Source of the DNA: Spodoptera frugiperda
Lineage: Eukaryota; Arthropoda; Insecta; Lepidoptera; Noctuidae
Reading direction: 5' to 3'
NCBI RefSeq assembly: GCF_023101765.2
Contig: NC_064235.1
Coordinates: 5,949,501-6,013,500 of the forward strand
Length of the DNA stretch: 64,000 bases
Made by a program: the position numbers and the translations under genes. This document shows, piece by piece, positions 47,053-58,144 of this stretch. Under the pieces are notes generated by a model. It saw only the letters and a list, made by a program, of their open reading frames with translations. It had not been told where the DNA came from and made no database searches. The first letter of the stretch is position 1. Every line of letters begins with the position of its first letter.

Positions 47053-47304
47053 GCTCACCTAGCAATATATTGGCACATCTGCAAAAAAATGCGAAATTGA
47101 CTTTATATGGTTTACGTATTTAAAAGCGTATATTAATCTATTTACTTCCATATTCATCGAGAGAGGTCGTAAGTGTCATTATACCATTATTGTAGTTCCC
47201 CTCACGCACGTAAAACAACGGTTCATTGGTGAGTAAACTAACAACTAAACAACTCAGGTAAACTATGAAAACCGTAAATGTGCCAATATATTACTAGGTG
47301 TGGG
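47053..47304. mobile_element. MITE of 252 bp with 5-bp ATATC duplication
   Basis: Inverted ends around CACCTAGCAATATATTGGCA; ATATC at 47048-47052 and 47305-47309. The homologous spacers have the uninterrupted sequence (catATATCAGGCTG). Confidence 0.7.
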
Positions 47305-48026
47305 ATATCAGACCGAAATAACCGGATCTTAGTACGAGTTTGCATTACGTTTAATGAGATCGAATCGAGAGTGCGTTCGGCGCGGATGAACCAACTTGAA
47401 ATGATTGGTTGATTCATTACTACATAGATTCACTCACCAGCTATTAACTACATGGGACTTAGAACACAAATTGTAAAAAGTGGGTATACATTGTACAGTG
47501 GCATTACGTGCCATAATGTGCACCTCTGCCTACCCCTTCGGGGAATAAAGGCGTGACGATTGGTTGATTCATTTGAGCCGGCAAACTCGTACTAAGGATC
47601 CCGATCTGAATTCAAAATGTCTGGATCTATTAGATTTTAGACAAATTGAACATTTTTAGACTCATTTGGTCATAAATGTATTATACTCCGCCGCGCCACA
47701 CAATAGGGATGATGACGGGGTATGAAAGTTAAAAATCTATTTAGTCCGTCAGTTAGGTAATGAAAAAATATTAGATAAAACGAATTAAAGTTTAGGAGTG
47801 AGAGCAAATACGTCATTTCTACGTATAAAACGTACCTAGAACTGACGTCACGCGATATTTCAAATCAAGTGTATCACCAAAAGTGTTTGTTTTCGTAATA
47901 AGATAAAAAAATACGTGTGTAATGTTTTATTAAAATAATCAACAAGACGGACATTAGAACAAAAATTAGTCATCTACCCTATTATTAGCTTTAATCAGAC
48001 TGTGTAATAGCCCTACCTTTCCCCCC

Positions 48027-49328
48027 TTATTCATTTAACTTAGGTTGCCTTAGCCTACGGGGGCGGGTCTTACTTTCAGTCAATTTACCAGGACTAGTGG
48101 CTCTTTTCAAAGCCCTATCTTTCTCCTCCTTCCTAGAAGACCTAGGGGCATCTAGGTTTTTAGAATTCTCCTTTTGCGACACAGCTTTAGGTGTCGCAAA
48201 CTCATGTTCCAGATTTTTTACTAAGCCTTTTCTTAAAGAAGATTTTGAGTATGTTTTTATTGTGTTCAATGGAGTGAAGAATTGTTCAGGAGTCGAAATG
48301 GGGGTAAAGAATTCATTAGATTTGTCTGTCTTCTCGTTTATAGGTGTTTTCGCTGTGTCAGTGACTGTGATCACCGGTTTTCTTGACGGTCTCGGTGTCA
48401 ATATCTCTAAAACAGGTTTCGATGTTACCGGAACCGGTATTTTGAATTCGGACACCGGTTTTCTTGGCTTCGGTTTTTCTTCCTTCTCATCCGAACTGTT
48501 TTCGTCGAGGTTAAGTTTTATAACTTTACGTTTTTTCGGTAACTCCTCATCTTTCACCTTTCTAGCCGATAAGTGGGGGAGTTTGGCCTTCGATACGGGC
48601 GTTTTATCCCCTTCAGTCTTCATTTTCGGACTCAATTTAAGATTTTCGAACTCAGTTTCTAAATCAAACGCTTGTTTTTTGACCACATTCCTCAGTTTAG
48701 CTGACGCTATCATCAAATTCAGGATTTCATTGCTCAAATACACATCATTTAGTCGCAAATCTTGGCAAATCTCATGTACAGTCACGATATACTCATCCGC
48801 AGCATCAAAATTACCATTTTTAAGCTCAAAAAACGACGCTTCGATCAAAATTTCTAATTTCACCTTCCTAAATTCCTCTTCAAACATTGTTCTAGTATGA
48901 TCTATAATATATTTCTCGAAATCGAACTCTGTATATGATGTTAAAACTGCTTTTAACTTCGTATCAAAGTAATCAAAAGACCTTATAACACCATTGAAGT
49001 AATTTTTAGCAATTTCTTGTTCGTTCGCTCGAAAATACATGGACGCTTCTAGACCAGCTGTTGTGTAGAAAATTATGGGACAATATGGGTTAACGCAAGC
49101 GTAACAGTCACATTGTTTATGCTTAAAGAAGTCAGGTAACACAAATCCGGGTATGGTGACATATTTCCTAGTCGGACTGACTTGGGATTTGAACGATTGG
49201 CACTCTAGCATCGTCTCGAAGTCTTGCTTCGGTGCAAACATTTGGATTTTCGCTTCTGTCGGTATGATTGGTGGATCGCTCGACGGAGGCAGGCCTAGGA
49301 TGTACTTGAGGCGGTTGTCGATTTTCAC
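48027..49328 (-). CDS. Cassette A, long exon of separase-like gene, intact
   Basis: 433 codons plus TAA, the copy nearest the upstream exons. It carries the most private residues: YACVNPYCP, LPHLSARK, PINEKTDK, FFTPIST, KSSLRK. It shares EFDFEKYIIDHTRTM with copy H. Every exon copy ends ...RQPKLNE-TAA, followed after nine bases by a donor-like AAAG|GTAGG. A second donor-like site GAAA|GTAAGA lies about 35 bp before the stop. Which copy, and which end, is used cannot be read from DNA alone. Confidence 0.8.
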   Translation of the reverse strand: MKIDNRLKYILGLPPSSDPPIIPTEAKIQMFAPKQDFETMLECQSFKSQVSPTRKYVTIPGFVLPDFFKHKQCDCYACVNPYCPIIFYTTAGLEASMYFRANEQEIAKNYFNGVIRSFDYFDTKLKAVLTSYTEFDFEKYIIDHTRTMFEEEFRKVKLEILIEASFFELKNGNFDAADEYIVTVHEICQDLRLNDVYLSNEILNLMIASAKLRNVVKKQAFDLETEFENLKLSPKMKTEGDKTPVSKAKLPHLSARKVKDEELPKKRKVIKLNLDENSSDEKEEKPKPRKPVSEFKIPVPVTSKPVLEILTPRPSRKPVITVTDTAKTPINEKTDKSNEFFTPISTPEQFFTPLNTIKTYSKSSLRKGLVKNLEHEFATPKAVSQKENSKNLDAPRSSRKEEKDRALKRATSPGKLTESKTRPRRLRQPKLNE

Positions 49329-49719
49329 CTGTGAATGAAAATATTTTATATGTAGTAGGTATTTTTGGATTATTATTTGGTAACTAATAGTTATACTGTC
49401 TCGCTTCTCGAGTTGTCGCTATGCTATGGATGGCTTCCCTACTATCTATACATCGCATACTCGAGCTGCGCATCTTTCTCGCACAGCTACATAGCTTAGT
49501 ATCAGTGGAAACTGTCACATAGTTTTACAGCTTAGCTATTACATCTTCGTAGCATAGTTACATAGCACATCTCTGGAGTATAAGCACCCTAAAAGTCACA
49601 GTGTGACTAGAAATTAGTCGAGATCTTGTCAAATAGATGATGCTAGTATTTTTATTACTTTTTATTGAATTCTAAGATTATTTTGTTAGTTGCATAACAA
49701 ACAAAGTACATATATTTAC
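49329..49719 (-). other. Intron of cassette A
   Basis: Carries the truncated family-1 MITE as in B to F, so that MITE predates the amplification of these units. Confidence 0.5.
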
Positions 49720-49931
49720 CTGAGCATCATCCATCTTGTGCACATGCACGATGTCTGCATACAAGCTGGCCTGTGTGTGCGCGGCGCAGTGCGCGGCGGC
49801 CACCGCGCATGCGCAGCGCGCGCGGCGCCACCACTGCAGGCGCCGACACACGCGCACGGCGCGCGCGCAGCTCGACGATATACCGCGCTTTATGCATAAC
49901 GAGCGGAGACGACGGGGTAGCCATTTTGACG
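49720..49931 (-). CDS. Exon 11 (cassette A), short GC-rich exon of separase-like gene
   Basis: 212 bp, acceptor tctctcaaacag|CG, donor GCTCAG|gtaaat. The first third is clearly diverged from the seven other copies (SKWLPRRLRSLCIKRG versus VQWLSRRPRSVSTKRG). From the ISSSCARAVRVC codons onward it is almost identical to them. The leftover base of exon 10 plus CG makes an Ala codon. Confidence 0.8.
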
Positions 49932-50015
49932 CTGTTTGAGAGAAAGACAACACTATTTATTAACCGACTTCCCAAAAAGAAGGAGGTTCTCAATTCGGCC
50001 GGACATGTTTTTTTT

Positions 50016-50210
50016 TATCATCATCATCATCATATAAGCCATAAGACGTCCACTGCTGAACATAGGTCTCCCCCAATGACTTTCACATAGGCCGGTTGGA
50101 AGTTATCTGCATCCAGCGGCTTCCTACGCTGCCTGAACTGAGGTCTTACGCTGTTGCCGGTACGCGGTCTCCACTCGAGAATCTTTCTGCCCCAGGCCTG
50201 TGCCTTTAAG
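50016..50210 (-). mobile_element. LINE 3' end with (TCA)n run
   Basis: A (TCA)n run followed by AGACGTCCACTGCTGAACAT, a widely dispersed 3' tail of moth non-LTR elements. Element orientation is minus. Confidence 0.6.
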
Positions 50211-50501
50211 TGTGGGAGAGCCATTTTCGGCACTGCTGGGCCGGCTCGACCGGAGTGATATCACGGCCTCATAGAAAACCGACGCGAAACGCTTGCGTTG
50301 TGTTTTGTTGTGTGAGTGAGGTTACCGGAGGCCCAATTCCCCCCTTTCCAATCTTCCGAATCCCCAATTCCCGAACAACAACTCTTAAATTCCTAACCCC
50401 CAAAAAGCCGGCAACGCACTTGTAACGCCTCTGGTGTTTCAAGTGTCCATGGGCGGCGGCGATTGCTTACCATCAGGTGATACGTCTACTTCTTTACGTT
50501 T

Positions 50502-51630
50502 CATGTTCAATAAAAAAACCGTCGGTTCTCCGCGCTATGTGCCCTACCCACTGCCACTTCAGCTTGCTTATCCGCTGGGCTATGTCGGCGACTTTTGTTC
50601 TTTTGCGGATCTCCTCATTTTGACGCGACAACGTCTTAAATTAGGTTGCGGCTCGGAGTCACTCATGAAAAAGTGTAACGCCCGGTAACGTAACGATGCA
50701 TCGGCGTAACCGAAAATGCGTACCTAGACATTACAGAGCGTTATTTTTCTAGTTAGCATAGTACATCTCCTATTTGGCAAAGGGAACTATATATGACTAC
50801 CTATGAATCTTTTTTTTGGTCCCACATTTCATGGGTCCATTTTCTTGAACCCCTCCCGAAACTAAAACCTGGCTACGCCTATGTAACGTTGAGTCACCGA
50901 ACGAGAGAGAGGCCCGCCGGGCCGGCGAGTGCCTTGCGTCACTCTCCCACTCAAACATGGTCCGTCCGCCACTAAAGACGTTGTCACGTAAAATCTTCGC
51001 CCGTAAAACCGACTTTACAGGCAACCAATTTTTTTTATTCGATCTCGCAAAGAAACTCCGAGCATAGCCCTTTCCATAGCGCGCCGAGCGACCTGTAGTC
51101 TACTCCGGTTGTCGAATGCGAAGTTTCGTTTAATCTTCGGCCGTAAAACCTTATATTGATTTACTAATACAATTACTTAAAATAACGTTTTATTTTAAAT
51201 TTCATATCAAAACCTTTTTGTCTTTATTTAATTCGTTTACTTTTGTTCACGAAAGTTCGCAATAAATAGAATTGTAATATGCAATCTGCGAAGTTTTTTC
51301 GTTCGTTCGTTGAATTAAAGTGAAGCTTCCAGTGCCGGCGTAAGGGGGGCGCTAAAAAAAATGTAAAAAAACAAACAAAAAAATATACACAACTTTCTAC
51401 AAAACTTTCTACGTCCGCGTCGTTAGCTCTCTCTAAAGGGAAGATGAATTCTTAATTTACTTGAAATCAGTAAAAAACTAACACTTGATATTGCTTCCCT
51501 CAAGTGGGCGCCACAATATTTTCGCCCGGGGTATCAGTGGCCCTTACGCCGGCTCTAGGAGCTTCTTTATAAGCCTCACAGTTAGAGACCACGTTTCGGT
51601 TCCATACATCATCACTGATTATGTGCGTAT
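50502..51630 (-). mobile_element. RTE-type LINE remnant, C-terminal end of reverse transcriptase protein, interrupted
   Basis: The minus strand reads three colinear pieces of an RTE-type endonuclease/reverse-transcriptase tail: VMMYGTETWSLT (about 51625-51565), ARRAMERAMLGVSLRDRIK (about 51105-51045), and RTKVADIAQRISKLKWQWVG (about 50600-50520). The gaps (about 51110-51560 and 50650-51040) are later insertions or decay. The pieces are in the right order, so this is one broken copy. Confidence 0.7.
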
Positions 51631-53158
51631 TCAAAACCTGTACCCTGTGCTGAATGGTTAGTCCATTCGAGCCGGCCAATCAGAGCGCCGAATGTTCTCG
51701 TTTGGATTTCGTTAAACGTAAACCAAACTCAAACAAAGCCCGCTGGCAAGTACCAATGTGACTTTTCCCAGTTGTATGAACTTTATAAGATTACATATTT
51801 AGATACTTACCACTGACAAACGGTAAAGGAAAACATCGTGAGGAAACCTGGGCTTATAATTTCTAATTATAAGTTTAAAATCGTCAACCCGCATTGAGCA
51901 AGCGTGGTGATTTTTTTTATATTCGATGGTTCAACGATTGGCCGCTATCTCGCCCAATGGTAAGTGATGATGCGGCCTACGATGGAGCACGTCTGCCCAT
52001 AAGCAACCTATTCATTCGGGCTTTGAAGCAACGGGTTATACTCATCAGGAAACACAGACAAACGAATCCAGAGGCGTTACAAGTGCGTTGCCGGCACAAG
52101 GGGGTTAGAAAATTAAGGATTGTTGGGGAATCGGGCTTGAGAAAATTTTGAAACGGCGGTAATTGGGCCTCCGGTAACCTCACTCACACAACGCAAGCGT
52201 TGTTTCACGTCGGTATTCAGTGAGGCCGTGGTATCACTCCGGTCGAGACGGCCCGGCAGTGCCGAAGCATGGCTTTCCCACATTTCTTCTAAGATTATTT
52301 AGACACCATTGAGAAACGTTGAAGGAAAACATCGTGGGAAAACCTGGACTTATAATTTCTAATTGGAAGCGTGAAATCGCCAACCCGCATTGAGCAAGCG
52401 TGGTGATTAAAGGTGAGGTCCACAGGCCTGCACCGTACGCATCGGACGCATCATTTCAATATCATAAAAATCAATTGCTGTTCGTTAGTCTCGCTAAAAC
52501 TCGAGAACGGCTGGACCGATTTGGCAAATTTTGGTCATGAATTATTTGTGGAAGTCCAGGGAAGGTTTAAAAGGTGAGAAAAAAATGTTTGAGGCGGTAC
52601 GAAGTTTACCAGGTCAACTAGTAATTCTTAATTATAAGTTTGAAATCGTCAACCTGCTTTTTTATGTTAAATGGGCCGACATTTGGCCGCTTTCTCACCT
52701 GATGGTAAGTGATGATGTGGCCTACGATGGATCACGTCTGCCCATTAGCAACCTATTCACTCGGGCTTTGAAGACACCCAGGTTATACCCATCAGGAAAC
52801 ATGACTCCGGCAGGGATTGCTTTGAGCAAGCGTGATGATTAATGCTCAAACCTTCTCCATGTGAGAAGAGAAGAGGTATTTGTCCAACAGTAGGACAGAC
52901 AAAATCAATAATCTTTTTTTATGGAACGCGAGCGTCTGCTCCGTATACGTCTGTATATCCTGATGGTAAGCAATCGCCGCCTGAACGATGCAAACGCTGC
53001 ATGGACGCCCGAAAGACCAGAGGCGTTACAAGTGCGTTGCGGGCCTTTTGGAGGTTAGGAAATCAAGGATTATTGGGGAATCGCGGAAAGGTGGGTAAAT
53101 GGGCCTCCGGCAAGCATTGTTTCACGTCGGTTTTCTGTGAGGCGAGGCCGGATTATAA

Positions 53159-53354
53159 TCTATACTAATATTATAAAGCTGAAGAGTTTGTTTGTTTGTT
53201 TGAACGCGCTAATCTCCGTAATTACTGGTCCGATTTGAATAATTATTTTTGTGTTGGGTAGGGCATTTATCGAGGAAGGCTATAGGGTATAAAACATCAC
53301 GCTATGACCAATAGGAGCCGAGCAGAGCGGGTGAAACCACGCGGAAGTAGCTAG
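53159..53354 (+). mobile_element. Non-autonomous Helitron, family 1, in intron 10
   Basis: TC...CTAG ends, 196 bp, between A and T. Its 3' end is 17 bp from the donor of exon 10. Confidence 0.75.
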
Positions 53355-53371
53355 TTTGTCATAAAACTTAC

Positions 53372-53491
53372 CAGTATTAGAAATAGACATATAATGCCGC
53401 TGGGTTCCGTTGACGCCGCTCAAAATGGTTGGACTGGAGTCCCGAACTAGCATTGTCTGCGCTTCCATGAGACGGCCCACTGCTAAATCGA
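53372..53491 (-). CDS. Exon 10 of separase-like gene
   Basis: Acceptor ctatttacag|TC, donor AATACTG|gtaagt. Two bases, 39 codons (DLAVGRLMEAQTMLV...HYMSISNT) and one leftover base G. That leftover fits CT or CG at the start of every cassette's short exon, giving Ala each time. The helix-like opening continues the repeat scaffold. Confidence 0.8.
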
Positions 53492-54811
53492 CTGTAAATA
53501 AATAGAATTAAGGTTCATATTAGAACGAACTATTGTAACCAACATTTGCGTTTTTATTTTGTTTGCATGGGTATTAGAAAGCCTAACAGGCTAAATTTAT
53601 TTTGATTGGAAAATGATCTATTTGATTTACATTCTAGAACAGGGATTTCCAACTTTTTGGTGAGGCCTATAGTATGGAGAAAACTCTTATGACTTAATTT
53701 AAACCACATATTTGTTATCATCTTGGCTGACGATATACGAAAAATGAGCGAAATAGGCCCAGTAGGTAAGCCAAAAAGTGCATTATTCTCTTTGAGCTAA
53801 TTTGAACACTCTTTACAAATACGGCATTATAACAGCCGCGCCGCATGTCCGTAACATTCCTAGACAACCTACAACATTGAGCTGTTCACACAGAATTTAA
53901 TATTTGATTTATTTATTTTGTTTAAAGGGGATTGACCAACTTGTATGGGACTTTGGCTATTTTTGAACAAGCACTTCAGCTAATAATATATGTTTGATTT
54001 ATTAGTTCATATCAGTAAGAATGAAGATACAAACTTAGTTTTGTATCAAGATTTATATTTAGATATTTTTTTACATTTTATTGAAACTGGTTATGCATGA
54101 AATAAAACATTTTTTTTCTATTAAATTGTATTATTAATCCGATTCATATGTAATTAAAATATGGTCAAGGAACTCGGCAGGTGGATTCATAATTTTCTGG
54201 TACCTTGCCCAGCTTAAAAACCAAATAATAGTTATTATATGTGCACATCAACCTACTGTTCTATGACCCACCATGCAGTTGCAGCAATAATGTTTTATGG
54301 CTGTCCTGCATTTAGTCGCTTCATTTTCATATGAATACAATTACTATCAAAATATGTTTTCATTGACTAATGAAGGATCGTACTTTGTATTTGTCCCACG
54401 CAATAAATTGGAGTTTCAACACTCACAATGCAAAAGTTTAACAAAGCGAATTTATGTTCAATTGAATTAACCAGTCCGGGGTGCGAAATTTCCTCACCAT
54501 TGTAATCTTTAAACACAACACTACCTCCCTTTAAAGCCGCGGCAGATACTTTTAGAACACCTTATAAATGTTTTAATATTAGAAATTGAAACGGGATATT
54601 TACCATGTTTATTTATGTCTATGAGTTTCCGATATTTTGGCACTGTTGCAAGCGCCATGATCACGGATGAACTGAAAAAAACATGGTAAATATCCCGTTT
54701 CAAGTTCTAATACTAGTGTTAGTGACCATGTCAGTTTAAAAACTTATACCTTAAAATATGTTCATCTCTGCCTATCCCTTCTGTATACATAAACAGGTAA
54801 ATAATACTTAC
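53492..54811 (-). other. Intron 9
   Basis: AT-rich. One inverted-repeat MITE at about 54572-54715 (GGATATTTACCATG ends), related to 56690-56850. No exon seen. Confidence 0.5.
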
Positions 54812-54914
54812 GGTTAATATCAGGAAACTTGTCGTAAGCAGACACTAATCTAAGTTGAGCCAGCTGCACTAGTTTCGCCGCTACATTCATCGAGCCAGAG
54901 TTCAAGTAATAAAT
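54812..54914 (-). CDS. Exon 9 of separase-like gene
   Basis: 34 codons plus one base: IYYLNSGSMNVAAKLVQLAQ..., acceptor tttatttacag|, donor TAACC|gtaagt. A typical alpha-helical repeat pattern (alternating Leu/Ala). Phase 0 in, phase 1 out. Confidence 0.8.
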
Positions 54915-55628
54915 CTGTAAATAAATAGTTTAATCTTATAAATATATATTAATATTATAAATTCTAAAGTTTGTGTGTATGTTTAATCATCCAAGAGTCG
55001 GCAACGCAGTTGAAACCCCTTGGTTATTTTCTTTTTCTATCTCTTTGGCTGAATAATAGTTTTACATTGTTCTCAGATAGTTAAATCAACGAAACAATGT
55101 AACCAAGAATTGTATTGTGAACCTGATTGAAAAAGAGTAACCTATGGAGTTTCTTGCTCGTTCTTCTACATAGGAATCTACACTTTGGAACTAGCAAATA
55201 GTGCAACTAGAGGACTGACCGACAGACAAATACATACACAGACAATACAAACAAATATAATAAAATTAAAAATGTATTTTTTTTAATATTATTATATTTG
55301 TTTTGACGTTCAAAAGTGTCTTTCTGGTCTAATTGAATTAAATAATTTTGACTTTGACTTTGGCTTACCATAGGTAGGTATCAGAGATATTGTAAAAAAT
55401 TGTTTTTTTTGAAAAAGAGTTACGATGGAGTTTCTTGCTCGTTCTTCTCCATTCGAAGCTACACTTTGGAACGAGCACCTAGCTTTACTGATAGACAGAC
55501 TGACGGACTATTCAATTTGACGTTTCAAAAGTGCTTAATTTAGGATTAATTGAAATAAATGCTTTGACTTTGACTTTGTTGTCTCTCTACTCGTGTGTCG
55601 ACCTATAACCATAAAATATACCACTTAC
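54915..55628 (-). other. Intron 8
   Basis: Two copies of a dispersed moth repeat with GAGTTTCTTGCTCGTTCTTC (about 55148-55235 and 55430-55510). Otherwise AT-rich. Confidence 0.5.
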
Positions 55629-55785
55629 CGCGACATCACACAGGAAAATAACTCCGCATTCAGTATTATCAGCGTTTTTCATGATTTCGCTAAAATATTC
55701 AGTCGCCTGGGAGAGTGTCTCTTGCAGCGCGTCCGATTGTTGGACAGTCGAGAGCAAAACACCGGCATTGCGTATGTGTGTCACT
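55629..55785 (-). CDS. Exon 8 of separase-like gene
   Basis: One base, then 52 codons (VTHIRNAGVLLSTVQQ...FLCDVA), acceptor catttccag|A, donor GTCGCG|gtaagt. Helical, with ALQETLSQATEYF typical of TPR-like scaffolds. Confidence 0.8.
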
Positions 55786-56444
55786 CTGGAAATGGACAAA
55801 AATAGTCAGTCAGTAACGTCACGCCTTTTATCCCCGAAGGGGTAGGCAGAGGTGCACATTACGGCACGTAATGCCGCTGTATAATGTATACGCACTTTTC
55901 AACATTTGTGTTATAAGTCCCATGTAATAGGGGTTGAGCCTATTGCCATATACTGGACACAATTCCAGTAACCCGCTACTAATGAGAAATTTTCAAAAAA
56001 CCGAAAATTGTCCAGTAATGCTTTATGTTTCACGGGAACGCGAGCAAGGCAGCTGGCAGAAGCTGTGTGAAGTAAATGACAAATGCGAAAGTTTGTGAGT
56101 ATGTATGTATGAACATAGCTACAAATGTGTAAATTGATACAGGGGTAGATTATGGTCTGGAATAACACGTAGGATACTCTTTATCCTACATAAATGTGTA
56201 TGAAACCGTTAGCGGAAACTTGTTTATAGTATTGATAAAAATAGAAAGTTTATAAAAATCGAGTCTCAGAGGGACTTTTCATCATGAGCAGCATGCGCAA
56301 ACGCAGCGACGTCAGTAAACTGCGCGACATCGACGCGAAACTAGTAGAACTTTTCTCCATTAATGTACGCGAGTAAACCCTGGTTCTTAGTTAATTTAAT
56401 ATGTCTCACGATAGTCATCACAAAAATTATGATAATTAACGTAC
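55786..56444 (-). other. Intron 7
   Basis: Mostly a minus-strand SINE (55816-56060) with a degenerate head, then AT-rich sequence. Confidence 0.6.
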
Positions 56445-56583
56445 TTATCATCCAAATACGCAGCGAGCCGGCAACATACGTGCGCCAGCTGCAGCGCGTG
56501 CGCCGGCCTGCTGTAGTACTGCAACTGTTGCACGAATATGTCCGACAGGGCCAGCGCCGGCCGTAACAGGGGTCTGATGGTCA
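56445..56583 (-). CDS. Exon 7 of separase-like gene
   Basis: Two bases, 45 codons (TIRPLLRPALALSDIF...AAYLDD) and two leftover bases; acceptor acgttccag|TG, donor GATAA|gtacgt. GC-rich relative to its introns. Confidence 0.8.
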
Positions 56584-58026
56584 CTGGAACGTAAATAGCT
56601 GGGGTTATACATGAGGTGAAGGGCTGTTGTTCCTACGTACTGTTGGGATGGCGATCCGTGGGTCCTTTAAATAATATCACTTTATCTAACATTAGAACTT
56701 AAAACTGGATATTTACCAAGTTTATTTATGTCTATGGGTTCATCCGTGATCATGGCGCTTGCAACAGTGCCGAAATATCGGAAACTCATAGACATAAATA
56801 AACATGGTAAATATCCCGTCTTAAGTTCTAATGTTAGTGTTAGTGACCATGTCTGTTTAAAAATGTATAACACTTTATTACTACAACAAATGACAATGCT
56901 AGATCCTGCCCCACTCAATTTCATGAATGTACAAGAAAAGTAAATTAATCAAAATTTATGCAATGAAAATAGGACCCTTGTTACTTAATAATTATTCTGA
57001 TAAAGTTGCGGATAAAAAGTAGGAAATAAAAAGAATTTAAAAAACCCAAGGCCTATTTTCTGTTCCTATGGCGACCATCTGCGTTTCTTAGTACGCATAC
57101 ACGAGGAAGAAAACGATTTATTCAATAAAAAAAAGATTTATTAATGTAACGTGTACGGATTTTAATATGAATTTGGTTTTAATACATACTGTTAGTTAAT
57201 TTAATTTTTTTTTTAAGTTAATTTAATTTCGTGTTTGAACGTTAGTGATTAAATGTAACGAAACGTCATTGGCGTGCGTGCGCCAGTTATGTCCAAAAAG
57301 TCATTATTTGACATTCGCTCTGTCTGTTCTGTTTACATTGTTGTTTCGTTATGACTATGAATTAAAAGTAGGATTACTAAAGGTGATATTGGTGATAACA
57401 TTCCTGCCTTTCATAGCTAAACACCCTATGATAGCATTGTAATAATATAAAGTACTTAATTTAATTATTTCTACCATTATAACTGCAATTAACTAAACTG
57501 GTACTTAACCTAAAAGTGGTATTTTTTCTTAGATTTACATAAAAACCGCAACTTCTAAAGGCTTTTAAACATGTTTTTAGTTATCACTAATAGAGCAGCA
57601 ATAGAATGCTACATTTGGCATGCCTGTACAATATAGTTTTTTAGTGGGGCAAAGCTCTATAGAGATTCTGGCATTGTCATTTATTAATTTAAGTTTTTAC
57701 AACTAAGAAACTGAGGCTACGACACGTGTGAATTTTTTTATTATGAAACAAGCCAGTAAACGAAAGGCCAGCAAAGCACTTGTAATGCTTCTAGTGTTTC
57801 AAGTGTCCATAGACGGCGGCGATTGCTTACCATCAGGTGTTCCATCTGCTCGTTTACCGGCTTATACCATAAAAAACAACCACATACCTGTGTTATGCTG
57901 CTCATGAATATGAGCCTCTAGCATGGCTTTAAACTAGTCGAGTTCCTCGTCAAACAGTTACGTGAGTAAGCCGATAACATAATAATTAATTTAGTATGTC
58001 TCACGAAAGTTACAATAAAATTATAC
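56584..58026 (-). other. Intron 6
   Basis: MITE with inverted ends of about 45 bp (about 56690-56850), a LINE-type tail with TTGCTTACCATCAGGTG (about 57763-57860), AT-rich otherwise. The 60-70-codon open frames here lack support. Confidence 0.5.
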
Positions 58027-58144
58027 CTGTGTTAATAACTGCCAATAGCTCAGTCCATATTTCGACAGCCTGCAAAGCTCTGCGTAGCGCGGTCTGTTCC
58101 TGGGGCAGCGTGCGCATCGCTTGTTGGTTATCTGGGTCTATGTT
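58027..58144 (-). CDS. Exon 6 of separase-like gene
   Basis: 39 codons plus one base (NIDPDNQQAMRTLPQEQ...LLAVINT), acceptor atactacag|, donor AACACAG|gtataa. Confidence 0.8.

Larger units (their letters stand above)
43934..48026. repeat. Spacer B-A
   Basis: Longest ordinary spacer. GGGGCCTTAG-type MITE (44003-44132), palindromes (about 44373, 44502), TTAGTACGAG-type MITE (about 44595-44730), SINE 3' block (about 44910-44985), a full SINE (45281-45570), a second CAAATGTGACATTTGAC block (first about 45080, second about 45670), SINE heads (about 45897-45957, 46033-46120), family-1 MITE (about 46370-46650), TACTCAGACA-type MITE relative (about 46800-46905), an extra MITE (47053-47304) and a SINE fragment (about 47450-47558). 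No coding exon. Confidence 0.65.
49932..53371 (-). other. Intron 10, full of repeat debris
   Basis: Contains LINE tails (about 50016-50210; about 50405-50490 with TTACCATCAGGTGAT), an RTE-type LINE remnant (50502-51630), a TTAGTACGAG-type MITE fragment (about 51655-51735), three pieces of a dispersed repeat with CGGTCGAGAC/GTGAGTGAGG phrases (about 50240-50345, 51900-52270, 52680-53160), and a Helitron (53159-53354). No exon supported. Confidence 0.6.

Noticed and set aside
11185..48026. CRISPR array suggested by regularly recurring short palindromes
   Set aside because: The palindromes are MITEs within kilobase-scale tandem units of a eukaryotic genome, with no direct-repeat/spacer regularity.
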